NCBI RefSeq assembly: GCF_001866645.1
Contig: NZ_MLYP01000049.1
Span: forward strand, 112,428 to 176,427
From: Streptomyces colonosanans
Lineage (GTDB): Bacteria; Actinomycetota; Actinomycetes; Streptomycetales; Streptomycetaceae
Reading direction: 5' to 3'
Length of the DNA stretch: 64,000 nucleotides
The notes beneath the pieces were generated by a model. It searched no databases. It saw only the letters and a program-made list of their open reading frames with translations, and was not told the DNA's origin. This document shows positions 30,481 through 38,132 of this stretch, in pieces; the stretch's first letter is position 1, and each line of letters opens with the position of its first letter. The translations under genes were made by a program, and so were the position numbers.

Positions 30481-31056
30481 ATGTACGGCATGGATCAGGG
30501 GATAGCAGCCGTCTTGGCTGCGGGTGTAGCCGCAATTGTGACCCTGGGCGGCGCGGTGATCGCGTATCAGGCGGGTCGGCGGCAGGTTCGTGACCAAGGT
30601 GCCATCGAGCATGCGCACTGGCTCCGGGGGCAGCGGGAACAGGCATATCTGTCCTTTCTCTCCAGTTGTGAACGCGCCGCCGCTGCTGGCCGATCACGCC
30701 GGAACCTTGTGGAGGAGCTCGAAGCAGCGAGCAGCGAGGGTGCGGCCCCTCCGGAGGAGATGCAGGCGTCGGCCCGCAGGGCTGCATACCAATTCTCAGA
30801 GGCGGTCGACCAGATCCTTGAACCGCTGAACCGGATCAAGATGCTCGGTCCGGAGGTGGTCATCGATGAGGCAGAGCACACCTTGGAGATGGTCCGGCAG
30901 TTCGAGGACTCCATGAGCCCTCCTGGCCGAGGGGATCCCTATAACGGTGAAGGCAACCTACGGGTACAGCGAGCCGAGTTCGCGGCAGTGGCGCGTCAAG
31001 TGCTGATGCACCCACAGGAGCACATCACCGTCACGGTCTCTCCGGACGCCGTGTAG
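30481..31056 (+). CDS. Membrane-anchored coiled-coil protein, second
   Basis: A 191-residue protein with an N-terminal membrane helix (about residues 9-28) and a helical cytoplasmic region. HWLRGQREQAYLSFLSSCER recalls RWDERKLAAYEGYIDTVR of the protein at 28744, so the two may be distant relatives flanking the HNH gene. Starts at ATG 30481 or 30490; neither has a strong ribosome binding site. It is the last gene before the right end repeat. Function is unknown. Confidence 0.65.
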   Translation: MYGMDQGIAAVLAAGVAAIVTLGGAVIAYQAGRRQVRDQGAIEHAHWLRGQREQAYLSFLSSCERAAAAGRSRRNLVEELEAASSEGAAPPEEMQASARRAAYQFSEAVDQILEPLNRIKMLGPEVVIDEAEHTLEMVRQFEDSMSPPGRGDPYNGEGNLRVQRAEFAAVARQVLMHPQEHITVTVSPDAV

Positions 31057-31079
31057 ACGTGCCCTTCCGTACAAGCAGG

Positions 31080-31105
31080 CTGGGAGAAATCTGGGAGAAG
31101 ATCTT
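31080..31105 (+). repeat. Inner end repeat, right copy
   Basis: Identical over 26 bases to 9387-9412 and in the same orientation, 101 bases before attR. In the excised circle the two copies would flank attP at about 100 and 70 bases. Confidence 0.7.
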
Positions 31106-31205
31106 CTCCCGACGCCTTCTGGGCGCCTTACGAAACCAACCGATACCAAGGCTCTGACCTGCACAGACGACGGCGAGGCGAGGCCCCGGTCCTGCCCTGA
31201 CCTTA

Positions 31206-31250
31206 TTCGGGACGAAGAGGTCGTGGGTTCAAATCCCGCCACCCCGACAG
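31206..31250 (+). repeat. attR core, 45-bp direct repeat
   Basis: The displaced 3' half of the original chromosomal tRNA-Pro. It lacks the acceptor and D arms and is not a functional tRNA. It is identical to 9275-9319. Confidence 0.93.
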
Positions 31251-31258
31251 AGAAGTAC

Positions 31259-31298
31259 CAGGTCCCCCACCTGCTCACGTGAGTAGGTGGGGGACCTG
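31259..31298 (+). terminator. Original chromosomal tRNA-Pro terminator
   Basis: Fourteen-bp arms CAGGTCCCCCACCT and complement, with an inner CTCACGTGAG palindrome, followed by TTTCG. It starts 9 bases after the attR core and marks the chromosome side. Confidence 0.82.
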
Positions 31299-31664
31299 TT
31301 TCGTATGCGTGTCTATCTGCGTGACTACCGCTCCGAGCCCCGCTTGAAGATGCCGTCCATGACCACGGCCCCGGTCTGGATCACGGGCCGGATCTGCTTC
31401 CGGTGGACCTCCCGGTCACGGCCGGCCCAGGGTGCCCGACGAGCCTGGAGATCTCACTGCAAGCCGCGCCGGCACCGGGACGGCAGGGGTCCGTTCTCGA
31501 CTGCGGGTCCGTAGTGGCGGGTGAAGTTGGATCGTCGGCTGCCCCTTCCCCGGGGAGAGACAGGGCGGGCCCCGATGGCACTCGGTGCGGCGAAGGGCTC
31601 TGTGCGCCGCTGCCCCGGCACTGACGTTCGGTAAGATCCCGGGTCTTCGTACTGGGGAGGGATC
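31299..31664. other. Intergenic region right of the element
   Basis: About 366 bases with no convincing gene. A TTCCGGTGGACC-containing stretch may be decayed coding DNA, but I recognise nothing. GGGGAGGG just before 31665 is the ribosome binding site of the next gene. Confidence 0.4.
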
Positions 31665-32231
31665 ATGGCCGAGGGCCGCAGGACCGAAGGCACCAACAAC
31701 CGCGCGGAAACCTCCGACGATGCCGTGGACGAGCAGACCGCGGTCCAGCTGGTGTACCGGCCCCAGTCTGCCGACACACTGGTCGGCCTGCGGGTCCGCG
31801 AGCGGATCAAGCGGACCGGGCTACTGCTGCGGGGCGTGTTCCTCGCACTGTGGGTGGGGCACTGGCTGCTCTCCGCCGTGGGCCGCGGGAGTATCGACGT
31901 GGTCTCGACCGTTCTGGTCTTGTTCGTTGTCCTGGTGGTGTGGGGGTACCCACGGCTACAGGCCGCCCACGTGCAGCGGATCATCGGATGGCAGGGCGAG
32001 TACCACGCCACCGTGTCTGCGGCCGGGCTCGCCTGCCGCAACGACCACAGCTCGCTGGTCCAGAAGTGGTCCGTCTTCCAGGGCTACCGGGAGACGGCCG
32101 GCCACTTCGTCCTGCTCAGCCGGGACCCCAACATCATGTGCCTCGATGTCCTGCCCAAGCGGGGTGTGCATGAGGCCGGGGACCTGGACCGGCTTCGGGC
32201 CATCCTGGACCAGCACACCACTCGCGTGTGA
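31665..32231 (+). CDS. YcxB-like membrane protein
   Basis: A 188-residue protein with a polar N-terminus (1-45), two adjacent membrane helices (about 50-70 and 78-98) and a C-terminal domain with SLVQKWSVFQGYRETAGHFV and LDVLPKRGV, the pattern of the YcxB-like C-terminal domain. GGGGAGGG precedes ATG 31665. Function is unknown; it is probably a small inner-membrane protein with its C-terminal domain in the cytoplasm. Confidence 0.7.
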   Translation: MAEGRRTEGTNNRAETSDDAVDEQTAVQLVYRPQSADTLVGLRVRERIKRTGLLLRGVFLALWVGHWLLSAVGRGSIDVVSTVLVLFVVLVVWGYPRLQAAHVQRIIGWQGEYHATVSAAGLACRNDHSSLVQKWSVFQGYRETAGHFVLLSRDPNIMCLDVLPKRGVHEAGDLDRLRAILDQHTTRV

Positions 32232-32399
32232 CGCACGTGAAAGGCGCCCCGCGCCGGGGGTCGACGGCCGGGGCTTGCTGCTGCAAGGGCCTCTGACATC
32301 GGATTCCGGGCGCTGTCAGTAGCCGATGCCAGGTTCCCGCCCGTGCTGCCGAGGAGATTGTTCGCCGCCCCCTCCTCGGCCCGATTTGATCGGCACCTG

Positions 32400-32563
32400 A
32401 CATCGGCACGCGGACGCCGGACGCACTGCACGCGGCACTGACCGACTGTCTCATGGCCGATGGCGAGAGCGCGCCGCCCACGGATCCATTCCCCGTCTGG
32501 GACACCTACGGCATCAATGACACCTGCGAGCACGAGCATCCCGAACTCGTGGCGGGCGTCTGA
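32400..32563 (+). pseudogene. Possible gene remnant
   Basis: A frame ending at TGA 32561 reads TPDALHAALTDCLMADGESA and WDTYGINDTCEHEHPELVAG, which looks like real protein, but lacks a credible start and a recognisable family. It may be the C-terminal remnant of a deleted gene. Confidence 0.3.
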
Positions 32564-32641
32564 GGCCCTCGGCCGGGCGGCGAACGCAGCCACGGCGCCG
32601 CCCGGCCCGGTGCGGACACCGATCCGCCAGATCGTCTCGGC

Positions 32642-32806
32642 GTGCATGGGCCGGCCGAGAACGCCGCGCGGATCACCGTGCCAGTGCAGTTCCTGGTCCA
32701 GTGGGACGACCAGATGGTTCCGCACGCCGACCCCGGCACACACGAGGATGTGCCGTCGTTCGAAGTGGACAGCTCGCTGCGGTTCTTCGCCCGGCATCTG
32801 AGCTGA
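32642..32806 (+). pseudogene. C-terminal remnant of an alpha/beta-hydrolase-like gene
   Basis: The frame reads ITVPVQFLVQWDDQMVPH, which resembles the strand and acid-residue region before the catalytic histidine of alpha/beta hydrolases, then SSLRFFARHLS and a stop. Only about 54 codons are present, with no upstream hydrolase domain. The surrounding 32.2-32.95 kb holds no intact gene. Confidence 0.4.
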
Positions 32807-32953
32807 CACAAGATCGCATGCCCGGCGTGCCGGCCTGCGCTCGTTCCCGGCCGGCGCGCCGGGCCCGGACTGTTCGGCGCGGCCGGGTGCGCGGCCGACA
32901 CGACCAGACGACCGACGAGGGAGTTTCCGCCATTGTCCGTACGGCCGTCTCGA

Positions 32954-33196
32954 CTATCGGGAGCTGTAGGGCAGGAGAGCCATCTCGCGTGCGTTCTTGA
33001 TGGCCTGCGCTATCTGCCGCTGCTGCTGACGCGACACGTGGGTCACCCGACGGCTGCGGATCTTTCCACGGTCGGAGATGAACTTCCGCAGCAGATCGGT
33101 GTTCTTGTAGTCGATGTAGGTGATGCCGGCGGCGTCCAGCGGGTTGACTCGCTGACGCGTGGCGGGCTGACGCCTGGCGCTTGTGCGTCGGGACAT
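32954..33196 (-). CDS. rpsR2: Ribosomal protein S18, zinc-free paralogue
   Basis: An 80-residue S18 with the full conserved core (VNPLDAAGITYIDYKNTDLL, RKFISDRGKIRSRRVTHVS, RQQQRQIAQAIKNAREMALL). It has no cysteines. It is the last gene of a minus-strand set after L33, L31 and the CobW-like protein. Such paralogues replace zinc-containing ribosomal proteins when zinc is scarce, under the repressor Zur. Confidence 0.95.
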   Translation of the reverse strand: MSRRTSARRQPATRQRVNPLDAAGITYIDYKNTDLLRKFISDRGKIRSRRVTHVSRQQQRQIAQAIKNAREMALLPYSSR

Positions 33197-33216
33197 GGTG
33201 AGGTCGGCCTTCTCTT

Positions 33217-34392
33217 TCAGGTCACTGGGTCGAGCAAGTCATCGAAAGCGTGCGGCAGTTGCCGCCAGCGGTCCCTGCCCGCCGTGTACTCGTCGTCGGT
33301 GAGCAGGCACGAGTCGAGCAGCGCCGACAGACCGTCGCGGTCGAGGCCGGGCGAGATGAAGGTGAGGTACTGGCAGCGGTCACCGTGTTCGGGGTGCCAG
33401 TCCACAGAGGCGGCCAGGCGGCGTTCGGCGGGCACCATCTCCCAGGCGGCGTCGGGCAGGGCGGCCAGCCAGGGGCCGGCCGACTCCACGCACAGCGCGC
33501 CGCCCGCGGCGTCCCAGGACAGCAGTGTGTCGGGGCGGTCCGCCAGCCAGAACCGTCCACGGCTGCGGGCAGCGGCGCAGGTCAGGTCCTCCAACGCCGT
33601 ATAGAGGCGCTGCGGGTGGAAGGGTCGTTCGCGCCGCCAGACGAAGGTGCTCGCGCCGTGCTCGTCACATTCCTGCGGCAGCAGCGCGCACGCGGGATGC
33701 ACGCGGGCGGCGGCCGCTGCCACGTCAAAGCCCGCCAGCAGAGCGGCCCCCAGGGCCCCACCCGCCACGCGTATCTTCCGTGCCCCTGGCGTGAGCTGGG
33801 CGAGCAGCGCGTGATCAGTCTCGTCGGCCACCTCACCGTCCTCCCCGCACAAACTGCCCTCAACGAGGGCGATCACCGTGGGGTATTCCAGTTGCCGGGC
33901 GAAGGTGTCGGCAACGGTGCGCTGGTCGGTCGGGGCGGCGGCGAGGCCGGCGTCGGCGAGGTCGTCGCTGTTGGACAGGTACGGCAGGACGAGTGCCGGG
34001 TCGACGGCGGTGGCCACCCCGGTCAGCGCCAGCGGTGCGCCCGCGGCGGCGATGACCGGGGCCATGCCCTGGGGTTCGACGGAGTCCCACAGTTCCACGA
34101 CGGCCAGCCGGTGCCTGCCCGCCTCCGCGAGCCGCAGCAGCTCGGGGACGAGGTCCTCGCGCAGCGCGCAGCACGCGCAGTCGTTCACCAGGGGCGCGTT
34201 ACCGCTGCCAAGTAGGCCGTCGGCGTCGCGCACCGTCCGGTGCACCGCGCTGTCGACGGCGGACGTCAGGTCGTGGTGCAGCGCGACCGAGCCAGGGACC
34301 GTACGCAGAATCTCCTCGACGGCGGCCCGGCGAGCGTCGGCGTGCAACCCGCCGACGATCGCGACCGGCAGCCGCGCCTGGTCCCCACTCAC
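33217..34392 (-). CDS. CobW/YciC-like zinc-starvation protein with degenerate P-loop
   Basis: A 391-residue CobW C-terminal-domain protein. The metal-binding motif CACC is at residues 72-75 (DCACCALRED) and the C-terminal domain ends with WRERPFHPQRLYTALEDL-type sequence. The P-loop position reads VAIVGGLHADARRAAV, with no GxxGxGKT lysine, so GTP hydrolysis of the usual kind seems impossible. The family includes zinc chaperones induced by zinc limitation. The GTG start at 34390-34392 overlaps the stop of the L31 gene (GTGA). The operon context supports a zinc role. Confidence 0.87.
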   Translation of the reverse strand: MSGDQARLPVAIVGGLHADARRAAVEEILRTVPGSVALHHDLTSAVDSAVHRTVRDADGLLGSGNAPLVNDCACCALREDLVPELLRLAEAGRHRLAVVELWDSVEPQGMAPVIAAAGAPLALTGVATAVDPALVLPYLSNSDDLADAGLAAAPTDQRTVADTFARQLEYPTVIALVEGSLCGEDGEVADETDHALLAQLTPGARKIRVAGGALGAALLAGFDVAAAAARVHPACALLPQECDEHGASTFVWRRERPFHPQRLYTALEDLTCAAARSRGRFWLADRPDTLLSWDAAGGALCVESAGPWLAALPDAAWEMVPAERRLAASVDWHPEHGDRCQYLTFISPGLDRDGLSALLDSCLLTDDEYTAGRDRWRQLPHAFDDLLDPVT

Positions 34393-34646
34393 TCCTCGCT
34401 CCGTCCGCGTCCGTAACGCCGCTCGAAGCGCTCGACCCGCCCCGCGGTGTCCAGAACTCGCTGGGTACCGGTGTAGAAGGGGTGACTCGCCGAGGAGATC
34501 TCGACGTCGATGACCGGGTAGGTGATGCCGTCCTCCCACTCGATGGTCTTGTCGCTCGTGGCGGTCGACCGGGTGAGGAAGGCGTAGTCGGCGGCCCGGT
34601 CACGGAAGACGACCGGGCGGTACTCGGGGTGGATTCCGGGCTTCAC
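34389..34646 (-). CDS. rpmE2: Ribosomal protein L31 type B
   Basis: An 85-residue L31 beginning with KPGIHPEYRPVVFRDRAADY and ending with ASHPFYTGTQRVLDTAGRVE, the type B form that lacks the CxxC zinc site. GTG 34644-34646 is preferred because GAGGAG lies about 10 bases upstream; an ATG ten codons earlier would overlap the L33 gene. It follows L33 with a 4-base gap. Confidence 0.93.
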   Translation of the reverse strand: MKPGIHPEYRPVVFRDRAADYAFLTRSTATSDKTIEWEDGITYPVIDVEISSASHPFYTGTQRVLDTAGRVERFERRYGRGRSEE

Positions 34647-34650
34647 GCTC

Positions 34651-34815
34651 TCAGCGCTCCTCACGGAAGTCGACATGGCGGCCGGCGACCGGGTCGTACT
34701 TGCGCAGCGTCAGCCGGTCGGGGTCGTTACGGCGGTTCTTGCGGGTCACGTAGGTGTAGCCGGTACCGGCGGTGGACCTCAGCTTGATGATCGGGCGGAG
34801 TTCGTTGCGGGCCAT
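34651..34815 (-). CDS. rpmG: Ribosomal protein L33, zinc-free paralogue
   Basis: A 54-residue L33 (MARNELRPIIKLRSTAGTGY, TYVTRKNRRNDPDRLTLRKY) without any of the four zinc-ligand cysteines. It is the first gene of the minus-strand operon and starts 15 bases from the Zur-type box shared with the divergent L28 gene. Confidence 0.95.
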   Translation of the reverse strand: MARNELRPIIKLRSTAGTGYTYVTRKNRRNDPDRLTLRKYDPVAGRHVDFREER

Positions 34816-34830
34816 GGACAGCACTCTACA

Positions 34831-34845
34831 TGAGATTGATTTTCA
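34831..34845. promoter_or_regulatory. Zur-type box
   Basis: TGAGATTGATTTTCA matches the TGAAAATNATTTTCA-type Zur palindrome at all but about two positions. It lies in the AT-rich gap between the divergent L33 and L28 genes and would control both directions. Confidence 0.75.
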
Positions 34846-34898
34846 TTTTCTTTTGACTGCTAGGGTGCTGCTGTTGCCGCCACCGAGGAGGAACAACC

Positions 34899-35135
34899 AT
34901 GTCCGCCCACTGCCAACTCACCGGCCGACAGCCTGGCTTCGGTCATCAGATCTCCCACTCGCACCGGCGCAGCAAGCGCCGCTTCGACCCGAACATCCAG
35001 AGCAAGCGCTACTGGCTGCCGAGCGAAGGCCGCCATGTCCGGCTCGCTCTCTCCGCGAAGGGCATCAAGACGGTCGACACGATCGGCATCGAGGCCGCGG
35101 TGGCCCGCATCCGCGCCCGGGGAGGGAAGGTCTGA
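34899..35135 (+). CDS. rpmB: Ribosomal protein L28, zinc-free paralogue
   Basis: A 78-residue L28 (CQLTGRQPGFGHQISHSHRR, RRFDPNIQSKRYWLPSEGRH). It has one cysteine only, where zinc-binding L28 proteins have a CxxC pair. AGGAGG lies shortly upstream of ATG 34899. Its stop overlaps the S14 start (TGATG). Confidence 0.94.
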   Translation: MSAHCQLTGRQPGFGHQISHSHRRSKRRFDPNIQSKRYWLPSEGRHVRLALSAKGIKTVDTIGIEAAVARIRARGGKV

Positions 35136-35440
35136 TGGCGAAGAAGAGCAAGATCGCGAAGAATGAACGACGGCGCCTTGTCGTGGCGTGCTATGCCGTT
35201 CGGCGCGCCGCGCTGAAGGCGATCATCTCGTCTCCCCGGACATCCGACGACGAGCGCACCGCCGCCCAGAGGGAACTGCGGCGGCAGCCCCGCGACGCCA
35301 GCGCCACCCGCCTGCGCAACCGAGACTCCGTGGACGGGCGCCCTCGCGGCCACCTGCGCGCCTTCGGCCTGTCCCGCATCCGTGTACGTGAGATGGCGCA
35401 CGCGGGTGAGCTCCCCGGCGTGACCAAGAGCAGTTGGTGA
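35135..35440 (+). CDS. rpsN: Ribosomal protein S14, zinc-free paralogue
   Basis: A 101-residue S14 of the long, cysteine-poor type (MAKKSKIAKNERRRLVVACY, RNRDSVDGRPRGHLRAFGLS, RIRVREMAHAGELPGVTKSSW). The zinc-binding CxxC motif is absent. It is coupled to L28 by overlap, completing the zinc-starvation ribosomal set. Confidence 0.95.
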   Translation: MAKKSKIAKNERRRLVVACYAVRRAALKAIISSPRTSDDERTAAQRELRRQPRDASATRLRNRDSVDGRPRGHLRAFGLSRIRVREMAHAGELPGVTKSSW

Positions 35441-35536
35441 CCAGCGTCCGATCCGCTCACGCCGCGAGCCTCCTGGGCAACCGCAGCGGTCCCCACGGCC
35501 ACAGCCGCGGGCCTTCCGCGCCACGCTCTTCGTGTC

Positions 35537-36058
35537 GTGGCCGGCGCGGTTCTGACAGCCGCCCTGGTGGCGCCCGCCGCGACCGCTGTCGCCGCAACCC
35601 CGGCCCCCCACTGGGCCAGTTCCGCCGCCGCGGCCGAGGCAGCAGCCTTGGTCCGTACGCAGAAGCTGGTGGACGGCAGCACGGCCAAGATCTACAAGCT
35701 CGGCCCCCAGCACTACCGGATGCAGATCGTTTACCGGGGTCAGGTGTACGCCACCCTTGAGGCGAACAAGCGCGACACCGGAGTGAACGGCAACGGCATG
35801 TTCGTCGTACTCACCTTTGACGGCGAGGTCCACTCCTGGATCGGCGGCGGTCATCAGGGGCCCGGCGCGTTCAGGCTCCCCGATGGCTCGACCGCGAAGG
35901 TCACCAAGCTCGGCCCTCACCACTACAAGGCGCAGATCATCTACAGGGGCAGCGTGTACGCCACCCTTGAGGCGAACGAGCGCGACACCGGAGTGAACGG
36001 CAACGGCATGTTCATCGTGCTCACTGCCGACGGCGAGATCAGCGCCTCCATCCGATGA
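35537..36058 (+). CDS. Secreted protein with two 70-residue-spaced repeats
   Basis: A protein of about 173 residues with a signal-peptide-like hydrophobic core (AGAVLTAALVAPAATAVAAT) and two copies of a 60-residue unit (DGSTAKIYKLGPQHYRMQIV, then RDTGVNGNGMFVVLT). The DNA copies are 210 bases apart and nearly identical over long stretches, so duplication is recent. The only start codon in frame is GTG 35537, yet the basic n-region (RHALR) is encoded just before it, with no start until the S14 stop. The 5' end is therefore probably damaged by a frameshift. Function is unknown. Confidence 0.6.
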   Translation: MAGAVLTAALVAPAATAVAATPAPHWASSAAAAEAAALVRTQKLVDGSTAKIYKLGPQHYRMQIVYRGQVYATLEANKRDTGVNGNGMFVVLTFDGEVHSWIGGGHQGPGAFRLPDGSTAKVTKLGPHHYKAQIIYRGSVYATLEANERDTGVNGNGMFIVLTADGEISASIR

Positions 36059-36079
36059 GCACCGTGAACAGGTGAACGG

Positions 36080-36254
36080 GTGAACAGCGCAAACCTCTGC
36101 TCGTAGTCTGGTGTGCGCCGACGGGCAATGCCGAGAGGCAGCCCCTGGGAGGTCGCACACCAGCACTCGAGGCCCTGACGAAGTGCACACCTTCGATGCG
36201 GGCCTCTGGACCGCGTTCGTAGGCGAGTTGGAGGCCGGGCACCACTGCGCCTGA
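36080..36254 (+). pseudogene. DUF397 C-terminal remnant
   Basis: The frame ends LWTAFVGELEAGHHCA, matching WTAFVSELKAGHHRA of the two DUF397 genes at 38.9-39.5 kb, and the following 50 bases also match the sequence downstream of those genes. The N-terminal half is lost. Confidence 0.7.
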
Positions 36255-36427
36255 GTCAGCCGGGTCCAGGTCATGGCCCGTCTCCCGAAACGGAACCGGC
36301 GTCGCCCAGAACGCGCCTGGTCCAGAAGCCGACGGAGTCCGACCCCGCCCTGTGACGTTTCTTGATCCGATTGCGCTGTTCCATTAGGAACCGGAAACGC
36401 CGGTTCCCTCCTTCCAGGAGGGCTCAA

Positions 36428-37369
36428 GTGCTTTTCAAACGCGCTGTGTTGACCATCGGGATCGTCGTCGCCACCGGTCTGCCGATGGCTGGGACCGCCA
36501 CGGCGGCGCCGGGGCCGGCGGCCGGCCGGATCACCGCCACCGACTATTCTTTCGGTCTGCCCGCCATGGTCTCGCTGGACCCCGTGAGCGGCAACGTCAC
36601 CGGGACCTTCGCGCAGAACGCCCAGGACGGCGTCTTCTCGCCCAAGCGGTCGGCCGTGGCGTACATCCAGCGCGACGACACCTGCATTCCCCAGACCGAG
36701 GGCTGCACGTACGCCCGGAATCTTGTGGTCGCCAACGCCGACGGCAGTGGCCAGCACATGCTGGTCCGGGGGGTCCAGCCCGAGACGGGCGAGGCCCCGT
36801 CCGTCGGGCACCCCGACTGGTCCCCGGACGGCAAGCGGATCGTCTACGACAGCCCGCATGGCCTGGAGTGGGTCAACAGCGACGGCACCGGACATGAGGT
36901 GCTCGCGAACGACGGCGCCCGGGGCACCTTCTCGCCCGATGGCAAGAGCATCGCCTTCGTAAGGGACACCCAGTACGAGACGGCCGACGGCGGCTACGAG
37001 TACGGCAGCGATGTCTGGGTCATGAACCCCTCCACCCGGCAGATGCGGCAGATCAGCACCGTTCGCAACGTGTGGGGCACAGCTCCCGACTGGTCCCCCG
37101 ACGGGCGGCGCATCGTCTACGTCACCGAGTACGGCCTGAGCATCGTCGATGTGGCGACCGGCGCCGCCACCGAGTTGCAGAGCTCCTGGCAGACCCCCCT
37201 CACCAGCATCCAGGGCCCCGTCTTCTCGCCCGACGGTACCCGGATCGTCTTCGAAGCCATGGACACATTCGACTACGTCGGCAGGAACTACGTCATCGAC
37301 GCCGACGGGAAGAACCTCCGAGTCCTCAGGGACCAGGCCGTGGTCCCCACCGGCTGGCTGAACAAGTAG
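36428..37369 (+). CDS. Secreted TolB-like beta-propeller protein
   Basis: A 313-residue exported protein. A signal peptide (FKRAVLTIGIVVATGLPMAG) with a cleavage-like ATAAPG near residue 29 is followed by repeated PD40-type blades: DWSPDGKRIVYDS, TFSPDGKSIAFV, DWSPDGRRIVYV and VFSPDGTRIVFEA. Such propellers bind partners rather than catalyse. The GTG start at 36428 has AGGAGGG 6 bases upstream, which excludes a longer frame. It faces the ATP-binding protein gene with an 18-base gap. Confidence 0.85.
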   Translation: MLFKRAVLTIGIVVATGLPMAGTATAAPGPAAGRITATDYSFGLPAMVSLDPVSGNVTGTFAQNAQDGVFSPKRSAVAYIQRDDTCIPQTEGCTYARNLVVANADGSGQHMLVRGVQPETGEAPSVGHPDWSPDGKRIVYDSPHGLEWVNSDGTGHEVLANDGARGTFSPDGKSIAFVRDTQYETADGGYEYGSDVWVMNPSTRQMRQISTVRNVWGTAPDWSPDGRRIVYVTEYGLSIVDVATGAATELQSSWQTPLTSIQGPVFSPDGTRIVFEAMDTFDYVGRNYVIDADGKNLRVLRDQAVVPTGWLNK

Positions 37370-37387
37370 CCGCGGTCGGCCGCCCGA

Positions 37388-38053
37388 TCAAAAGGGCGTG
37401 AGGGGTTGGGTGGGTGCGGAGCCATTCGGCGTCCCTGGACCGTCCAGGTCCACAGAGTCCCATCCACCCACCCCCTCGGCTGCCGTGGTCGACACCTCCG
37501 CCCACACCGTCTTGCCCACGGGGTGGCGAGGTGTCGAGCCCCAGCGCACCGCCAGGACGTCCACCAGGAGCAGGCCACGGCCCGACTCGCCGTCGGGATA
37601 CGACGAGGGCGGGCCCTGGGGCGGTCGCTTCGTGGTGGCGGCGTCGGCGACCTCGATCCGTACCAGGCCCGACACCTCGTCGAGGACGAGCCGGAGGCTG
37701 AAGTCGCGTCCCTGGACACGGCCGTGCTGTACGGCGTTCGCGGCGAGTTCGCCGACGACGAGGGCGACCGCGCACGACACGTCCGAAGCCGGCGGGAATC
37801 CCCACCCCTCCATGCGCCGCACGGAAAAGCGGCGGGCGAGGCTCGCACCTCGGGGTGACGAGGTGAACTGCGTGGTGAGCGACGTGTGTTCGGCGGCTTG
37901 GATGCCGGACACAGCGTCCTCGGTCACGGGGGCTTCCGTGCTCCCTTGAGGCTCTTCGCCCGAGGTGGTCGTTCCTGTCAGCACAGCGTGTCCGTCCTTG
38001 CCTGTCGAGCCCTGGGATATCGCGTGATGTGCGCGATCCAACACGTTCCGCAC
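37388..38053 (-). CDS. RsbW-like ATP-binding protein (anti-sigma/HATPase)
   Basis: A 221-residue protein. The GHKL ATPase motifs are the N box VVGELAANAVQHG near residue 100 and the G box ESGRGLLLVDVLAVRWG near 155-170. A polar N-terminal 60 residues and a Ser/Pro-rich tail flank the domain. Proteins of this class (HATPase_c_2) act as anti-sigma or regulatory kinases in Streptomyces and usually lie divergent from an XRE/DUF5753 gene followed by DUF397, exactly as here. The partner is not known. Confidence 0.85.
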   Translation of the reverse strand: MRNVLDRAHHAISQGSTGKDGHAVLTGTTTSGEEPQGSTEAPVTEDAVSGIQAAEHTSLTTQFTSSPRGASLARRFSVRRMEGWGFPPASDVSCAVALVVGELAANAVQHGRVQGRDFSLRLVLDEVSGLVRIEVADAATTKRPPQGPPSSYPDGESGRGLLLVDVLAVRWGSTPRHPVGKTVWAEVSTTAAEGVGGWDSVDLDGPGTPNGSAPTQPLTPF

Positions 38054-38132
38054 TCAAGAGTGACCAAACGGCCCTACGCTCGGAAGGTGACGCAGCCTTA
38101 CCTTTCGGTTCGTAAGGGACGGAAGTGACCCC

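Larger units (their letters stand above)
9275..31250. mobile_element. AICE (pSAM2-like integrative and conjugative element) in tRNA-Pro
   Basis: About 22 kb bounded by a 45-bp direct repeat covering the 3' half of tRNA-Pro. It carries a tyrosine integrase at the left end, excisionase-like proteins, a prim-pol replication protein, a RepA-like ATPase, an FtsK/TraB-type translocase, a SpdB-like spread protein and a GntR (KorSA-like) repressor. This is the module set of Streptomyces AICEs, which transfer double-stranded DNA with a single TraB protein. All modules look intact, so the element may be active. Cargo genes fill 21.2-31.1 kb. Confidence 0.93.

Noticed and set aside
31206..31250. Second tRNA-Pro gene
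   Set aside because: Only the 3' half is present; the acceptor 5' strand and D arm are missing, so it is the attR remnant.
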